From contig SCRE01000008.1 of assembly GCA_004297935.1 (NCBI GenBank), forward strand, positions 124,001-188,000: a DNA stretch of 64,000 bases, read 5' to 3'. This document shows, piece by piece, positions 29,287 through 38,551 of the stretch. The notes beneath the pieces are model-generated. The model was not told where the DNA came from, searched no databases, and worked only from the letters and a program-made list of their open reading frames with translations. The position numbers were made by a program, and so were the translations under genes. The DNA is from Microbacteriaceae bacterium (lineage in GTDB: Bacteria; Actinomycetota; Actinomycetes; Actinomycetales; Microbacteriaceae). Positions within the stretch are counted from its first letter, which is position 1, and each line of letters opens with the position of its first letter.

Positions 29287-30375
29287 ATGCAGGATTTGAA
29301 GGTCATCGGAGTGGAGAATGGTGCTCTCCTCGCCGCGAGTGACGACGGCGAACGGTACCGCATCGCGATCGACGAAGTTTTGCAGTCGAGACTGCGTCAG
29401 AACAAGCCGGAACCGGCCCCGGCTCACAAGATCTCGCCGCGCGAGGTGCAGGCGCACATCCGGTCTGGCCTGACCGCGGACGAGGTCGCGTCCCTCACCG
29501 GTGCCGGCGTGGAATACATCCAGCGATTCGAGGGCCCGATTCTCGCGGAGCGCGAGCACATCGTTGCGTCCGCTCTCAGCGTACCCGTGCACACGAACGC
29601 CGACGTCGACCCGCTCGGCGAGGCCGCGACATTCGGTGTCGTCATCCGCGAACGACTCGGCTCGCTCTCCGCGACCGGCGAGCGCTGGGCGAGTTGGAAG
29701 GAGCAGGACGGCGACTGGATCGTCAAACTCTCCTTCACCGCCGATGAAATCGACCACGATGCCCGCTGGGGTTATGACGCGCGCAAGCATGCTCTGGCTC
29801 CGCTCAACCCCGAGGCGACGACGCTCTCGCAGCAGGGAGAGTTGCGCGGCGGGCTGATTCCGCGATTGCGTGCCGTCACGCCTGCGGTGGAGCCGGACGA
29901 GTCGCGCTTCGACAGTGGCGCATTCACCTTCCCGGATGAGGCGGTGCAGAAGGCGCCCGACGTGGCGCCGCATCTGGAGCCGGCGCCGTTCGGCCGCACG
30001 ACGTCCGCCAGCAGCAACGCGATCGCCGTGACGGCGATCAAGCGCGCGGCAGATGACACGGAGAAAGACCAGCACCAGACCGCCGATCTGCTCGAGGCAT
30101 TGCGCCGTCGGCGCGGCGAACGTGAGGCTTCAGGCGCGGAGCTGTCACCGGCGGCAATCGATGTGCCGCTCGACGACTTCGATGACCTCGAAGAGACTGC
30201 GGAGCCGCAGCAGCGCCAAGTCGCGACATCGGCGGTATCGCGCAGCATCCTCGGAAAGTCGGCACCGGGCAAGTCAGCACCGGGTAAGTCGGCATCGGGC
30301 AAGAAGGGCAGAACGTCGATGCCGAGCTGGGACGAGATCGTTTTCGGGGCCCGCACGGACGACGACCTCGCTTAG
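29287..30375 (+). CDS. sepH: Septation protein SepH (DUF3071)
   Basis: 362-aa protein with the SepH N-terminal helix-turn-helix region (MQDLKVIGVENGALLAAS; ISPREVQAHIRSGLTADEVASLTG; VEYIQRFEGPILAERE) and the conserved C-terminal PSWDEIVFGAR. The middle is low complexity, with three copies of a GKSAP/GKSAS repeat near residue 325. SepH binds and promotes assembly of FtsZ in actinobacteria. A GGAGAGG ribosome binding site precedes the ATG. It is divergent from DUF4193. Confidence 0.93.
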   Translation: MQDLKVIGVENGALLAASDDGERYRIAIDEVLQSRLRQNKPEPAPAHKISPREVQAHIRSGLTADEVASLTGAGVEYIQRFEGPILAEREHIVASALSVPVHTNADVDPLGEAATFGVVIRERLGSLSATGERWASWKEQDGDWIVKLSFTADEIDHDARWGYDARKHALAPLNPEATTLSQQGELRGGLIPRLRAVTPAVEPDESRFDSGAFTFPDEAVQKAPDVAPHLEPAPFGRTTSASSNAIAVTAIKRAADDTEKDQHQTADLLEALRRRRGEREASGAELSPAAIDVPLDDFDDLEETAEPQQRQVATSAVSRSILGKSAPGKSAPGKSASGKKGRTSMPSWDEIVFGARTDDDLA

Positions 30376-30383
30376 CGGACCCG

Positions 30384-31529
30384 CTACTCGAAACCACCGA
30401 TGCCGATCAGGGGCACGACCAGTTCCTCGGCCGTCAGCGAACCGTGCTGTCCGATCATGGCCCGCGATTGCGCACTCGCCGTTCGTGAGTCGTAGTAGGC
30501 GACCCGCGTGCGTGCTGCCACGAGCACATCCCCGATCCGCGGCAGCACCTCCGGATCGACGTCTGCGCCGAACCAGCCGGCTTCGACGGCCTGCGCGCGA
30601 GTGGCGACCCAGGAACGTGCGCCCTCCGACTGCTCCCAGTGTTCGGCGAGTGCGGCCGCGTCCCCATCCGATGCTGCAGGTTCGAGATGCAGCTGCAGGC
30701 ACCGCGGATCGCCTGCGACATGGCGCACACCGTCGATCAGGTCGGGCTCCGTGTCGAAGAACACATGGGAGGCGACCGGAACGTCCAGTACGCCGTGGTC
30801 CGCGGTGACCAATGCGGCCTCATGCCGACGCAGCCCGAGCGCGAAGGTCGAGACACGGGCGTCCAATTCCTCGAGTGTCGCAAGCCAGGCATCCGATTCC
30901 CAGCCGCGTGCGTGTGCCGCGACGTCCAGTTCGGGCACGTACAGATAGCAGATGCTCCGACCGCGCTGATCGAGGATGCGACGCGCAGCGTTGAATCGCT
31001 GTTCGATCGACTTCGCGCCGACGTATTCGGTGCCGGACAGAATCGCGGTGCTGAACGACGATGACCGATAGCGCTCAGGGCCGACGGCGAAAGCCGCGAT
31101 CCCGTCCGCACCGGCGGTCTCGAAGACGGTCGGGCAGCGCTGCCAGGTCGACGGGTCCGGCTCCCCTTTCCAACCGCTGAGCTGATTGAAGACACGGCCG
31201 GCCGCCGGATCGAGCACGGTGTATCCGACCATCCCGTGCCGCCCCGGCGTCGTTCCCGTGCACAGGCTGGTCAGAGCAGCGACCGTCGTCGTCGGAAAGC
31301 CGCTGGTCATCGTGGTTGCCCGCGTCAGCCGCGGGGCAAGGAAACGAGCGTGCCCTGCACGGGCCTTGAGCGAATGCGCACCGAGCCCGTCGACGACGAT
31401 CACGACCGCGCGCTCGACCGCGGGCAGCTGCAGCGGGTTCGGCCGACCGTCGAGGGCTGCCACGCAACTTGGAAGAACGTCGGCAAGGCTCCGCGCAGAA
31501 GAATAGCCGGCCGGTAACATGGTGCCCAT
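30384..31529 (-). CDS. Alkaline-phosphatase-superfamily phosphodiesterase/nucleotide pyrophosphatase
   Basis: About 381-aa protein with a nucleotide pyrophosphatase/phosphodiesterase fold: the first metal site in VIVVDGLGAHSL, the nucleophile threonine in SGFPTTTVAALTSL, and further metal ligands in YVPELDVAAHARG and VTADHGVLDVP. It has no signal peptide, so it is probably cytoplasmic. Substrate unknown. The ATG at 31529 follows CAGACT by 7 nt (leaderless geometry). It is divergent from the topoisomerase IV subunit A gene. Confidence 0.85.
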   Translation of the reverse strand: MGTMLPAGYSSARSLADVLPSCVAALDGRPNPLQLPAVERAVVIVVDGLGAHSLKARAGHARFLAPRLTRATTMTSGFPTTTVAALTSLCTGTTPGRHGMVGYTVLDPAAGRVFNQLSGWKGEPDPSTWQRCPTVFETAGADGIAAFAVGPERYRSSSFSTAILSGTEYVGAKSIEQRFNAARRILDQRGRSICYLYVPELDVAAHARGWESDAWLATLEELDARVSTFALGLRRHEAALVTADHGVLDVPVASHVFFDTEPDLIDGVRHVAGDPRCLQLHLEPAASDGDAAALAEHWEQSEGARSWVATRAQAVEAGWFGADVDPEVLPRIGDVLVAARTRVAYYDSRTASAQSRAMIGQHGSLTAEELVVPLIGIGGFE

Positions 31530-31623
31530 CGGGCTCAGTCTGCCACAGGCGTGCTGAGCCCCGCGGTGTCCACCTTTCCCAGGTGACGCACCGAACGCAG
31601 AAGCGCCGCACGAGATTGCACGA

Positions 31624-34104
31624 ATGAGCCCGACAGACGAACAGACCTCACCGACCGGCAGCACCGAACGCATCGAAGACGTCGACGTCACGACAGAGAT
31701 GCAGGGCTCGTTCCTCGAGTACGCGTATTCGGTGATCTACGCGCGTGCCCTGCCGGACGCGCGCGACGGTCTGAAGCCGGTGCAGCGGCGCATCCTGTAT
31801 CAGATGACGCAGATGGGCCTGCGGCCCGACCGCGGCCACGTCAAGTCGGCCAGGGTCACCGGGGAGGTCATGGGCAAGCTGCACCCGCACGGCGACAGCG
31901 CGATCTACGACGCTCTCGTGCGTATGGCGCAGGATTTCACACTGCGCGTTCCGCTCATCGACGGTCACGGCAACTTCGGCTCACTCGACGACGGGCCGGC
32001 TGCCGCGCGCTACACAGAAGCCCGACTGGATGCCGCGGCGCTGGCGATGACGGACGGGCTCGACGAGGATGTCGTCGATTTCGTTCCGAACTATGACAAT
32101 CAACTGACCCAGCCGGAGGTTCTGCCCTCCGCGTTCCCCAACCTGCTTGTCAACGGCGCAAGCGGCATCGCGGTCGGGATGGCTACGAACATGGCACCGC
32201 ACAACCTGATCGAGGTGGTCGGTGCCGCAAAGCACCTGTTGGCGAATCCGGACGCCGACCTGGACGCTTTGATGGAGTTCGTGCCCGGACCGGACCTGCC
32301 GACCGGCGGCACCATCGTCGGCCTCGCCGGAATCAAGGACGCCTACACGTCGGGCCGCGGCAGCTTCAAGACCCGTGCGAAGGTCACGATCGAAGCGATC
32401 ACAGCGCGCAAGAACGGGTTGGTCGTCACCGAGCTGCCTTATTTGGTCGGCCCGGAAAAGGTGATCGACAAGATCAAGGACGGCGTCAATTCGAAGAAGC
32501 TGAGCGGCATCTCCGATGTCACAGATCTGAGCGACCGCACCAAGGGGTTGCGCCTGGTGATCGGAATCAAGACCGGCTTCAGCCCGGAGGCGGTGCTCGA
32601 GCAGTTGTACCGCCACACACCGCTCGAAGACGGCTTCTCGATCAACAACGTCGCGCTGGTCGACGGCGGGCCGCAGACACTCGGCCTGCGCGAGCTGTTG
32701 CGCGTCTATGTCGATCACCGCGTCACGGTCACCACACGTCGCTCGCGCTACCGGCTCGACCGGCGCAGGGAGCGCCTGCACCTGGTTCTCGGCCTGTTGA
32801 TCGCGATCGTCGACATCGACGAGGTGATCCAGGTCATCCGCGGCAGCGACGACTCCGAGCAGGCGCGCACTCGACTGATCGACGTGTTCGATCTCAGTCA
32901 GGCGCAGGCGGAATACATCCTCGAACTGCGGCTGCGCCGGCTGACGAAGTTCTCGCGGATCGAACTGGAGGCGGAGCGGTCGCAGCTCGAGGCCGAGATC
33001 GCCGAGCTGGAGGCGCTCCTCGCCAGCGACGAGCGGATCAAGCAGCTGGTCGCAGAGGAACTGGATCGCGTTGCCGAACGATTCGGGACGCCACGGCGCA
33101 CCCTGTTGACCGAGGCCCGGCCGTCGATCGCGACCGTCGGGTCACGGAAGGCCTCCGCCGTCCTCGAGGTCGCTGATGCGCCGTGCCGCGTCTTTCTGGC
33201 TGCGACCGGACGAATTCTCAGGGTCGACCGGCAATCCGATGACGACGAAGGACTCGCGTCGCTCTCGATACCCGCGCGGCGCAGCAAGCACGACGCGATC
33301 CGCTGCGTGCTGACGACGACGAGTCGCAGCGAAATCGGCGCCGTCACCAACAAGGGGCGATTGATCCGGTTCTCCCCCGTCGACCTGCCCGCGGTGCCGG
33401 CGAATTCGATCCAGCTCGGCGCCGGCGTCAAGGTCCGTGACTACCTGGCCCTGCCCGACAAGACCGAACGCGTGCTGACGGTCGTCTCGCTGACCGCGGA
33501 TCTCTCGATCGCTCTCGGAACCAAGCAGGGCGTCGTCAAGCGTGTGACAGCATTGGATTGGGCGAACAAGCCGGACTTCGAGATCATCAGCCTCAGGGCC
33601 GGTGACGAGGTGGTCGGAGCGATCCAGGGCGCGGACACCGACGAGCTCGTCTTCGTCACATCGGATGGGCAGCTGCTGCACTTCCCCGCGTCGACGGTGC
33701 GCCCGCAAGGTCGAGCGGCCGGCGGTATGGCCGGCATCAAGCTCTCGGCACGGGCCGAGGTCATCTTCTTCGGCGCGGTGACCGAAGCCGCGGGCGATGA
33801 GGCTCTTGTGGTCACCGTCGCAACGAACGGCGCGACGCTGACCGGAGCGGATGCCGGCACGGGCAAGGTCAGCTCCTTCGCAGACTACCCGCAGAAGGGA
33901 CGCGCGACAGGAGGGGTACGCACGCAACGCTTCCTCAAAGGTGAGGACCGACTTTCGCTCGCCTGGGTCGGTGCCGCCCCGGTGCGTGCCGTCGGATCCG
34001 ACGGTTCGCTGCGCAGCCTGCCGGGAGGCGGCGCGAAGCGGGACGCGTCAGGGCAGAGTCTCGACGCGGTGATCGGCGGCATCGGCACCGCGATCGGTTC
34101 CTGA
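31624..34104 (+). CDS. parC: DNA topoisomerase IV subunit A
   Basis: 826-aa type IIA topoisomerase breakage-reunion subunit. The N-terminal block is [27 protein letters not shown], the catalytic tyrosine is in [11 protein letters not shown] near residue 129, and the C-terminal beta-pinwheel region follows residue 500. It resembles GyrA, but its position opposite a GyrB-like gene away from dnaA and its short pinwheel favour ParC. It works with the subunit B encoded convergently 21 bp downstream to decatenate chromosomes. Confidence 0.9.
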   Translation: MSPTDEQTSPTGSTERIEDVDVTTEMQGSFLEYAYSVIYARALPDARDGLKPVQRRILYQMTQMGLRPDRGHVKSARVTGEVMGKLHPHGDSAIYDALVRMAQDFTLRVPLIDGHGNFGSLDDGPAAARYTEARLDAAALAMTDGLDEDVVDFVPNYDNQLTQPEVLPSAFPNLLVNGASGIAVGMATNMAPHNLIEVVGAAKHLLANPDADLDALMEFVPGPDLPTGGTIVGLAGIKDAYTSGRGSFKTRAKVTIEAITARKNGLVVTELPYLVGPEKVIDKIKDGVNSKKLSGISDVTDLSDRTKGLRLVIGIKTGFSPEAVLEQLYRHTPLEDGFSINNVALVDGGPQTLGLRELLRVYVDHRVTVTTRRSRYRLDRRRERLHLVLGLLIAIVDIDEVIQVIRGSDDSEQARTRLIDVFDLSQAQAEYILELRLRRLTKFSRIELEAERSQLEAEIAELEALLASDERIKQLVAEELDRVAERFGTPRRTLLTEARPSIATVGSRKASAVLEVADAPCRVFLAATGRILRVDRQSDDDEGLASLSIPARRSKHDAIRCVLTTTSRSEIGAVTNKGRLIRFSPVDLPAVPANSIQLGAGVKVRDYLALPDKTERVLTVVSLTADLSIALGTKQGVVKRVTALDWANKPDFEIISLRAGDEVVGAIQGADTDELVFVTSDGQLLHFPASTVRPQGRAAGGMAGIKLSARAEVIFFGAVTEAAGDEALVVTVATNGATLTGADAGTGKVSSFADYPQKGRATGGVRTQRFLKGEDRLSLAWVGAAPVRAVGSDGSLRSLPGGGAKRDASGQSLDAVIGGIGTAIGS

Positions 34105-34125
34105 ACGCTCGCACGCGGTCGATCG

Positions 34126-36207
34126 TCAGACGTCGATGCGCTCCCGTGACAGCGTGTCCGAACTGTCGATGATGAATTCCTTGCGTGGTGCGACGTCGTT
34201 GCCCATCAGCAGTTCGAACACCGCGGCGGCTTGCTCCGCATCGGGAACCTGCACCCGACGCAGCATCCGATGCGTCCTGTCCATCGTGGTCGTCGCCAAC
34301 TGGTCCGCATCCATTTCACCGAGCCCCTTGTAGCGCTGGATCGGCTCCTGGTAGCGGCGATTCGTGCGCCCTAGGCCGGCCAGCACACCCTGCAGTTCCG
34401 CCTCCGAGTATGTGTAGATCGTCTCATTCGGCTTCGATCCGGGGTTCATCACGATCACCCGGTGCAGCGGTGGAACCGCGGCGAACACGCGGCCGGCCTC
34501 GATCATCGGCCGCATATACCGGAAGAACAGCGTCAACAGGAGAATGCGGATATGGGCGCCGTCGACATCCGCATCGCTCATCACGATGATCTTGCCATAG
34601 CGCGCCTGGGAGAGATCGAAGCTGCGTCCGGAACCCGCACCGATCACCTGGATGATCGAAGCGCATTCCGCATTGCCGAGCATGTCGGACACGGATGCCT
34701 TCTGCACGTTCAGGATCTTGCCGCGAATCGGCAACAGCGCCTGGTGTTCGCTGTCGCGCGCGCGCCGGGCGGTGCCGAGCGCCGAGTCGCCTTCGACGAT
34801 GAACAATTCGCTGTTGGCGACATCGTTGGATCGGCAATCGACGAGCTTCGATGGCAGCGACGAGGTCTCCAGGGCGTTCTTGCGTCGTTGCGTCTCTTTG
34901 TGCGCACGCGCGGAGATGCGCGATTTCATCTCGGAGACGACCTTGTCCAACAGGAGCGCCGATTGCGTCTTGTCATCGCGTTTCGTCGATGAGAACCGCG
35001 CGGCCAGTGCGGAGGTGACCACCTGGGTGACGATCGAACGCACCGCAGGGGTGCCGAGCACCTCCTTGGTCTGGCCTTCGAACTGCGGCTCGGGCAGCCG
35101 CACGGTCAGCACCGCGGTCAGCCCGGCGAGGATGTCGTCTTTTTCGAGCTTGTCTGTTCCGACCTTGAGCCGCCGGGCGTTCGCATCGACCTGCTGCCGG
35201 AAGAACTTCAGCAGACCCTGATCGAAGCCGAGCTGGTGGCTTCCGCCTTTGGGCGTGGCGATGATGTTGACGAAACTGCGCATCACGGTCTCATACCCTG
35301 TCCCCCACCGCAGCGCGATGTCGACGCGGCATTCTCGCCGCAACTCGGTGGGGGTCATCGCTCCGCTTTCGTGCAGCACCGGAACGGTCTCCGTGAAGCT
35401 GCCGGTGCCGGTGAGCCGCCAGGTGTCGGTGATCGCGGAATCCGGGGCGAGATAGTCGACGAACGCCGAGATGCCGCCCTCGAACGAGAAGGAGGTCTGC
35501 ACCGGCTCCGCACCGCGGTCGTCGGTGATCGCCAGCGCGATGCCGGGCACCAGGAAAGCCGTCTGACGCGCCCGGCCGAGCAGGTCGTCCGTTTGGAAAT
35601 CGGCGTTGCTGCCGAAGATCTGCCGGTCAGCCCAGTAACGGATGCGCGTGCCCGTCACTGCGCGCTTGACTGTGCCGACGACACGCAGCTCGCTCTTCTT
35701 CTCGAACGGCGTGAACGGGGCATCCGGGCTCGGCGCTCCCGTATCGGCGAACCGCCCGGGCTCGCCGCGGCGGAAGGACATCGCCCATGTCTTGCCATCG
35801 CGGTCGACCTCGACATCGAGCCGCTCGGACAGCGCGTTGACGACCGAGGCGCCGACGCCGTGCAACCCACCGGATGCCGCGTACGAGCCGGAACCGAACT
35901 TGCCGCCCGCGTGCAATTTCGTGAACACGACCTCGATGCCGCTCAGGCCGGTCTTCGGCTCGATGTCGACGGGGATGCCGCGGGCGGCGTCGCGCACCTC
36001 CACGCTGTCGTCCGCGTGCAGGATCACTTCGATCTGGGAGCCATAGCCGGCCAACGCCTCGTCGACCGAGTTGTCGATGATCTCCCACAGGCAGTGCATC
36101 AAGCCGCGCGAGTCCGTCGACCCGATGTACATGCCCGGCCGCTTGCGCACCGCTTCGAGACCCTCGAGAACAGACAAGTGCCTGGCGGAATAATCAGAGC
36201 TGGCCAC
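34126..36207 (-). CDS. parE: DNA topoisomerase IV subunit B
   Basis: 693-aa ATPase subunit. The GHKL domain has EIIDNSVDEALAG and GLHGVGASVVNALS, the transducer follows, and the TOPRIM domain has IVEGDSALG and SDADVDGAHIRILLL. QRYKGLGEMDADQL and the TMDRTHRMLRRV segment are near the C-terminus. The chosen start is a GTG giving VASSDYSARHLSVLEGLEAVRKRPGMYIG. The convergent arrangement with parC is notable; most bacteria have the pair in tandem. Confidence 0.93.
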   Translation of the reverse strand: MASSDYSARHLSVLEGLEAVRKRPGMYIGSTDSRGLMHCLWEIIDNSVDEALAGYGSQIEVILHADDSVEVRDAARGIPVDIEPKTGLSGIEVVFTKLHAGGKFGSGSYAASGGLHGVGASVVNALSERLDVEVDRDGKTWAMSFRRGEPGRFADTGAPSPDAPFTPFEKKSELRVVGTVKRAVTGTRIRYWADRQIFGSNADFQTDDLLGRARQTAFLVPGIALAITDDRGAEPVQTSFSFEGGISAFVDYLAPDSAITDTWRLTGTGSFTETVPVLHESGAMTPTELRRECRVDIALRWGTGYETVMRSFVNIIATPKGGSHQLGFDQGLLKFFRQQVDANARRLKVGTDKLEKDDILAGLTAVLTVRLPEPQFEGQTKEVLGTPAVRSIVTQVVTSALAARFSSTKRDDKTQSALLLDKVVSEMKSRISARAHKETQRRKNALETSSLPSKLVDCRSNDVANSELFIVEGDSALGTARRARDSEHQALLPIRGKILNVQKASVSDMLGNAECASIIQVIGAGSGRSFDLSQARYGKIIVMSDADVDGAHIRILLLTLFFRYMRPMIEAGRVFAAVPPLHRVIVMNPGSKPNETIYTYSEAELQGVLAGLGRTNRRYQEPIQRYKGLGEMDADQLATTTMDRTHRMLRRVQVPDAEQAAAVFELLMGNDVAPRKEFIIDSSDTLSRERIDV

Positions 36208-36427
36208 GAACGTGTCTCCTCGGGCTGTGCGGTGGTATGGATGTGCTTTCACACCGTTTTCCAGCCTATCCAGCCGCGAAGGATGCGCCCGCCATCGACA
36301 CCCCCTCGGCAGGCCGGATGCTACGCGTTCAGCGAAATGCCCGTCTTGCGAGTCGTTGCGCCGCTCAGAACGTGCTTGTATGGAGGTACCGAGTTGAATG
36401 GTTCGGGTTTCGCAAGAGGAGCACGAC

Positions 36428-36664
36428 ATGTCGAACATCGCCACAGGTACCGGTGCCGCTGCTGAGTTCGCCACCGGACCACAGTTGACCGCAGCCGATC
36501 GGTGCGACGCATGCGGTGCCCAGGCGTATGTCCGAGTCGTGGTGAACAACGGCGAACTCCTGTTCTGCGCGCACCACGCGAAGAAGCATGAAGAGAAGCT
36601 GTCTGCGATCGCGCAGAGCTGGCACGACGAATCCGCTCGCTTGTTCGAGGACCAGCGCGCCTAG
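36428..36664 (+). CDS. Small zinc-ribbon protein (DUF7455-like)
   Basis: 78-aa protein with CDACGAQAYV and FCAHHAKKHEEKL, a likely four-ligand zinc site, flanked by a disordered N-terminus. This is an actinobacterial conserved protein of unknown function, usually next to a topoisomerase subunit or sigma factor gene. AGGAG lies 8 nt before the ATG. The racemase-like gene begins 33 bp downstream on the same strand. Confidence 0.85.
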   Translation: MSNIATGTGAAAEFATGPQLTAADRCDACGAQAYVRVVVNNGELLFCAHHAKKHEEKLSAIAQSWHDESARLFEDQRA

Positions 36665-36696
36665 GTCGCGACGCCACCCGTTCGAGATCGCCGATC

Positions 36697-37476
36697 GTGA
36701 CAGCAAATGCGAGAGGTGTGCGCCGTCGTGCCACCGTCTCGCTGCAGGCGATTCTCGCCAACGCCGCTGTTCTGACGTCCGCGTTGCGCCAACCGATCGC
36801 ATCGGCGTTCGCGGATCTGCGAGCGGATGCCTACGGACACGGCCTCGCACCGGTTGCTGACGCACTGACGGCGGCCGGCATCGGCGGCTTCGTCGTGTCC
36901 GATCCGGATGCTCGCGGGCTATTGATCTCTCGGCACCCCGGCGTGGCCGTCCGCATCGGTGCCGTGGATGCTCGGCCTGAGAGCGGGCTCGAGCGATCCG
37001 GATCGGCCTTGTTGGGCCCGGAGCTGTTCGGGCTCGGCGAATATCATTCCACGTTGGCGCCTGAGCTGCGGGCCGCGCTGCGTCCGGCGCTGTGCCTGAC
37101 GTCCGAAGTGCTGTCCATCAAGCGGGTTCGAGCCGGCACCGGGGTCTCCTACGGCTACACGTACCGCACCGTGGCCGAGACGACCCTGGTGCTTTCCGGG
37201 CTCGGTTTCGCCGATGGGATTCCCCGCGCCGCATCCAATCGCGCTCCCGTACTGGTCGGCGCCGTGCACTCGCGGGTCAGCGGCCGGATCGCGATGGACC
37301 AGTTCGTCATCGACGTGGGCGATGCCGTCCCGTCCGTCGGAGACACGGTCGTGCTGTTCGGCGATGGCAGCGCCGGTGAACCGACCGCAGCGGACTGGGC
37401 TCGCGCCACGGGCATCCGTTCGGAAGCGATCGTGGCCGGCCTGGGCGCCCGGATCGAGAGGGTGTACCGCCGATGA
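36697..37476 (+). CDS. Truncated alanine racemase-like protein lacking the PLP lysine but with intact C-terminal domain (proposed subunit A)
   Basis: 259-aa Alr paralogue, about 110 residues shorter than normal. The PLP motif normally read as KADAYGHG is here RADAYGHG (FADLRADAYGHG near residue 40), and most of the barrel that carries the other PLP and substrate ligands is missing: residues 80-125 run almost directly into the C-terminal domain. That domain is well kept: GTGVSYGYTYRT with the catalytic tyrosine, LGFADGIPRA, and GRIAMDQFVIDVG with the Met-Asp pair that reaches into the partner active site. Alone it cannot be a PLP racemase. The stop overlaps the next Alr-like gene as ATGA, so the two proteins are probably made in equal amounts. 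Confidence 0.85.
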   Translation: MTANARGVRRRATVSLQAILANAAVLTSALRQPIASAFADLRADAYGHGLAPVADALTAAGIGGFVVSDPDARGLLISRHPGVAVRIGAVDARPESGLERSGSALLGPELFGLGEYHSTLAPELRAALRPALCLTSEVLSIKRVRAGTGVSYGYTYRTVAETTLVLSGLGFADGIPRAASNRAPVLVGAVHSRVSGRIAMDQFVIDVGDAVPSVGDTVVLFGDGSAGEPTAADWARATGIRSEAIVAGLGARIERVYRR

Positions 37477-38525
37477 GCGCGTGTGCGATCATCGACCTGG
37501 CCGCGCTGCGCGCCAACGTGCGGCTGCTGTCGGAGACGATCGCTCCGGTCGAGACGATGCTGGCCGTGAAAGCCGATGCGTACGGTCACGGGCTGATCCC
37601 GGTCGCCACGGCAGGGCTTGCGTCGGGCGCGCGTTCGCTGGCCGTCCTGGAGATCCCGACGGGACTCGAATTGCGCGCCGCCGGCATCACAGTCCCGCTG
37701 TTCGCCTGGTTGCACGGCACGAACACCGATTTTCGCGCCGGCATCGAGGCCGATATCCAATTGGGTGTGTCCGCACAGTGGCAACTGCAGGCCATTGCCG
37801 CCGCACACGCGGGCAAACCGGCGATCGTTCACCTCAAGCTCGACAGCGGGCTCAGCCGCAACGGAGCCACTCCGGCCGACTGGCCGGCTCTGGTCTCCGC
37901 CGCGCTGGCCGCAGAGCGAGCCGGAATCGTCCGCATCCGAGCGGCCTGGTCTCATCTGGCAGACGCATCCGTCGAGGACGACGAAGCAGCACTGGCCGTC
38001 TTCCGGGACGGCGTTGCGGTCGCTCGGCGTCTCGGGGCGCGGTTCGAGATGCTCCATCTCGCTGCCAGCTCCGCAGGCATCCGGATGCCTGCGGCTCGCT
38101 TCGATCTCGTACGCTTCGGCATCGCCGCCTACGGCATCTCTCCGTTCGATGACCGCTCGGCGGCCGACCTCGGCGTGCGCCCGGTGATGTCGCTGCAGAC
38201 CGACGTCGTCGACCTGATCGGCGACCGGACCGGCACGGTGGCACGCCTTGCGCTGGGCTACGCCGACGGCGTGGCCACCGCTGCCCTCGGCAGGGCGCAG
38301 GTTCTGCTCGGCGGCCGACGGGTCGGTGTGGTCGCGATCGACGTCGACAGCATGCTGGTCGGGACCGGTGAAGTGCTTCCGCGCATCGGCGACACCGCAC
38401 TCGTGTTCGGACCGGGAGATCGCGGCGAGCCGACGGCTGCCGAGTGGGCGGACTGGGCGTCGACGATCGGCGACGAGATCGTCGCGCACGTCGCGGCGCG
38501 CGTGCCGCGCAGCTATCTGAGCTGA
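37473..38525 (+). CDS. alr: Alanine racemase-like protein with intact PLP barrel but no catalytic tyrosine loop (proposed subunit B)
   Basis: 350-aa fold-type III PLP enzyme. The barrel is complete: LAVKADAYGHG with the PLP lysine near residue 33, the substrate-site arginine in KLDSGLSRNG, the histidine in AAWSHLAD, the serine in HLAASSAG and the phosphate-site arginine in FDLVRFGIAAYGISP. The C-terminal domain is degenerate. The loop normally reading GVSYGxTYR is deleted (the text goes DVVDLIGDRTGTVARLALGYADG), and the usual MDQ motif reads VDS (VVAIDVDSMLVG). It therefore lacks the base that must come from a dimer partner; the upstream paralogue supplies exactly that element. Whether the substrate is alanine is open. 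Confidence 0.88.
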   Translation: MSACAIIDLAALRANVRLLSETIAPVETMLAVKADAYGHGLIPVATAGLASGARSLAVLEIPTGLELRAAGITVPLFAWLHGTNTDFRAGIEADIQLGVSAQWQLQAIAAAHAGKPAIVHLKLDSGLSRNGATPADWPALVSAALAAERAGIVRIRAAWSHLADASVEDDEAALAVFRDGVAVARRLGARFEMLHLAASSAGIRMPAARFDLVRFGIAAYGISPFDDRSAADLGVRPVMSLQTDVVDLIGDRTGTVARLALGYADGVATAALGRAQVLLGGRRVGVVAIDVDSMLVGTGEVLPRIGDTALVFGPGDRGEPTAAEWADWASTIGDEIVAHVAARVPRSYLS

Positions 38526-38551
38526 CCGACAGCGCGGTCGCGGTGCAGGCG

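Noticed and set aside
31624-36207. Assignment of the two topoisomerase genes as gyrA and gyrB
   Set aside because: They are convergent, not in the dnaA-recF-gyrB-gyrA context, and the subunit A C-terminal region is short with no GyrA box recognised; topoisomerase IV is more likely, though the families are close.
36697-37476. First alr-like gene as a frameshifted pseudogene
   Set aside because: The frame is uninterrupted, codon use matches its neighbours, the C-terminal domain is fully kept and the stop overlaps the next start; decay by chance would not retain exactly the parts that the second gene lacks.
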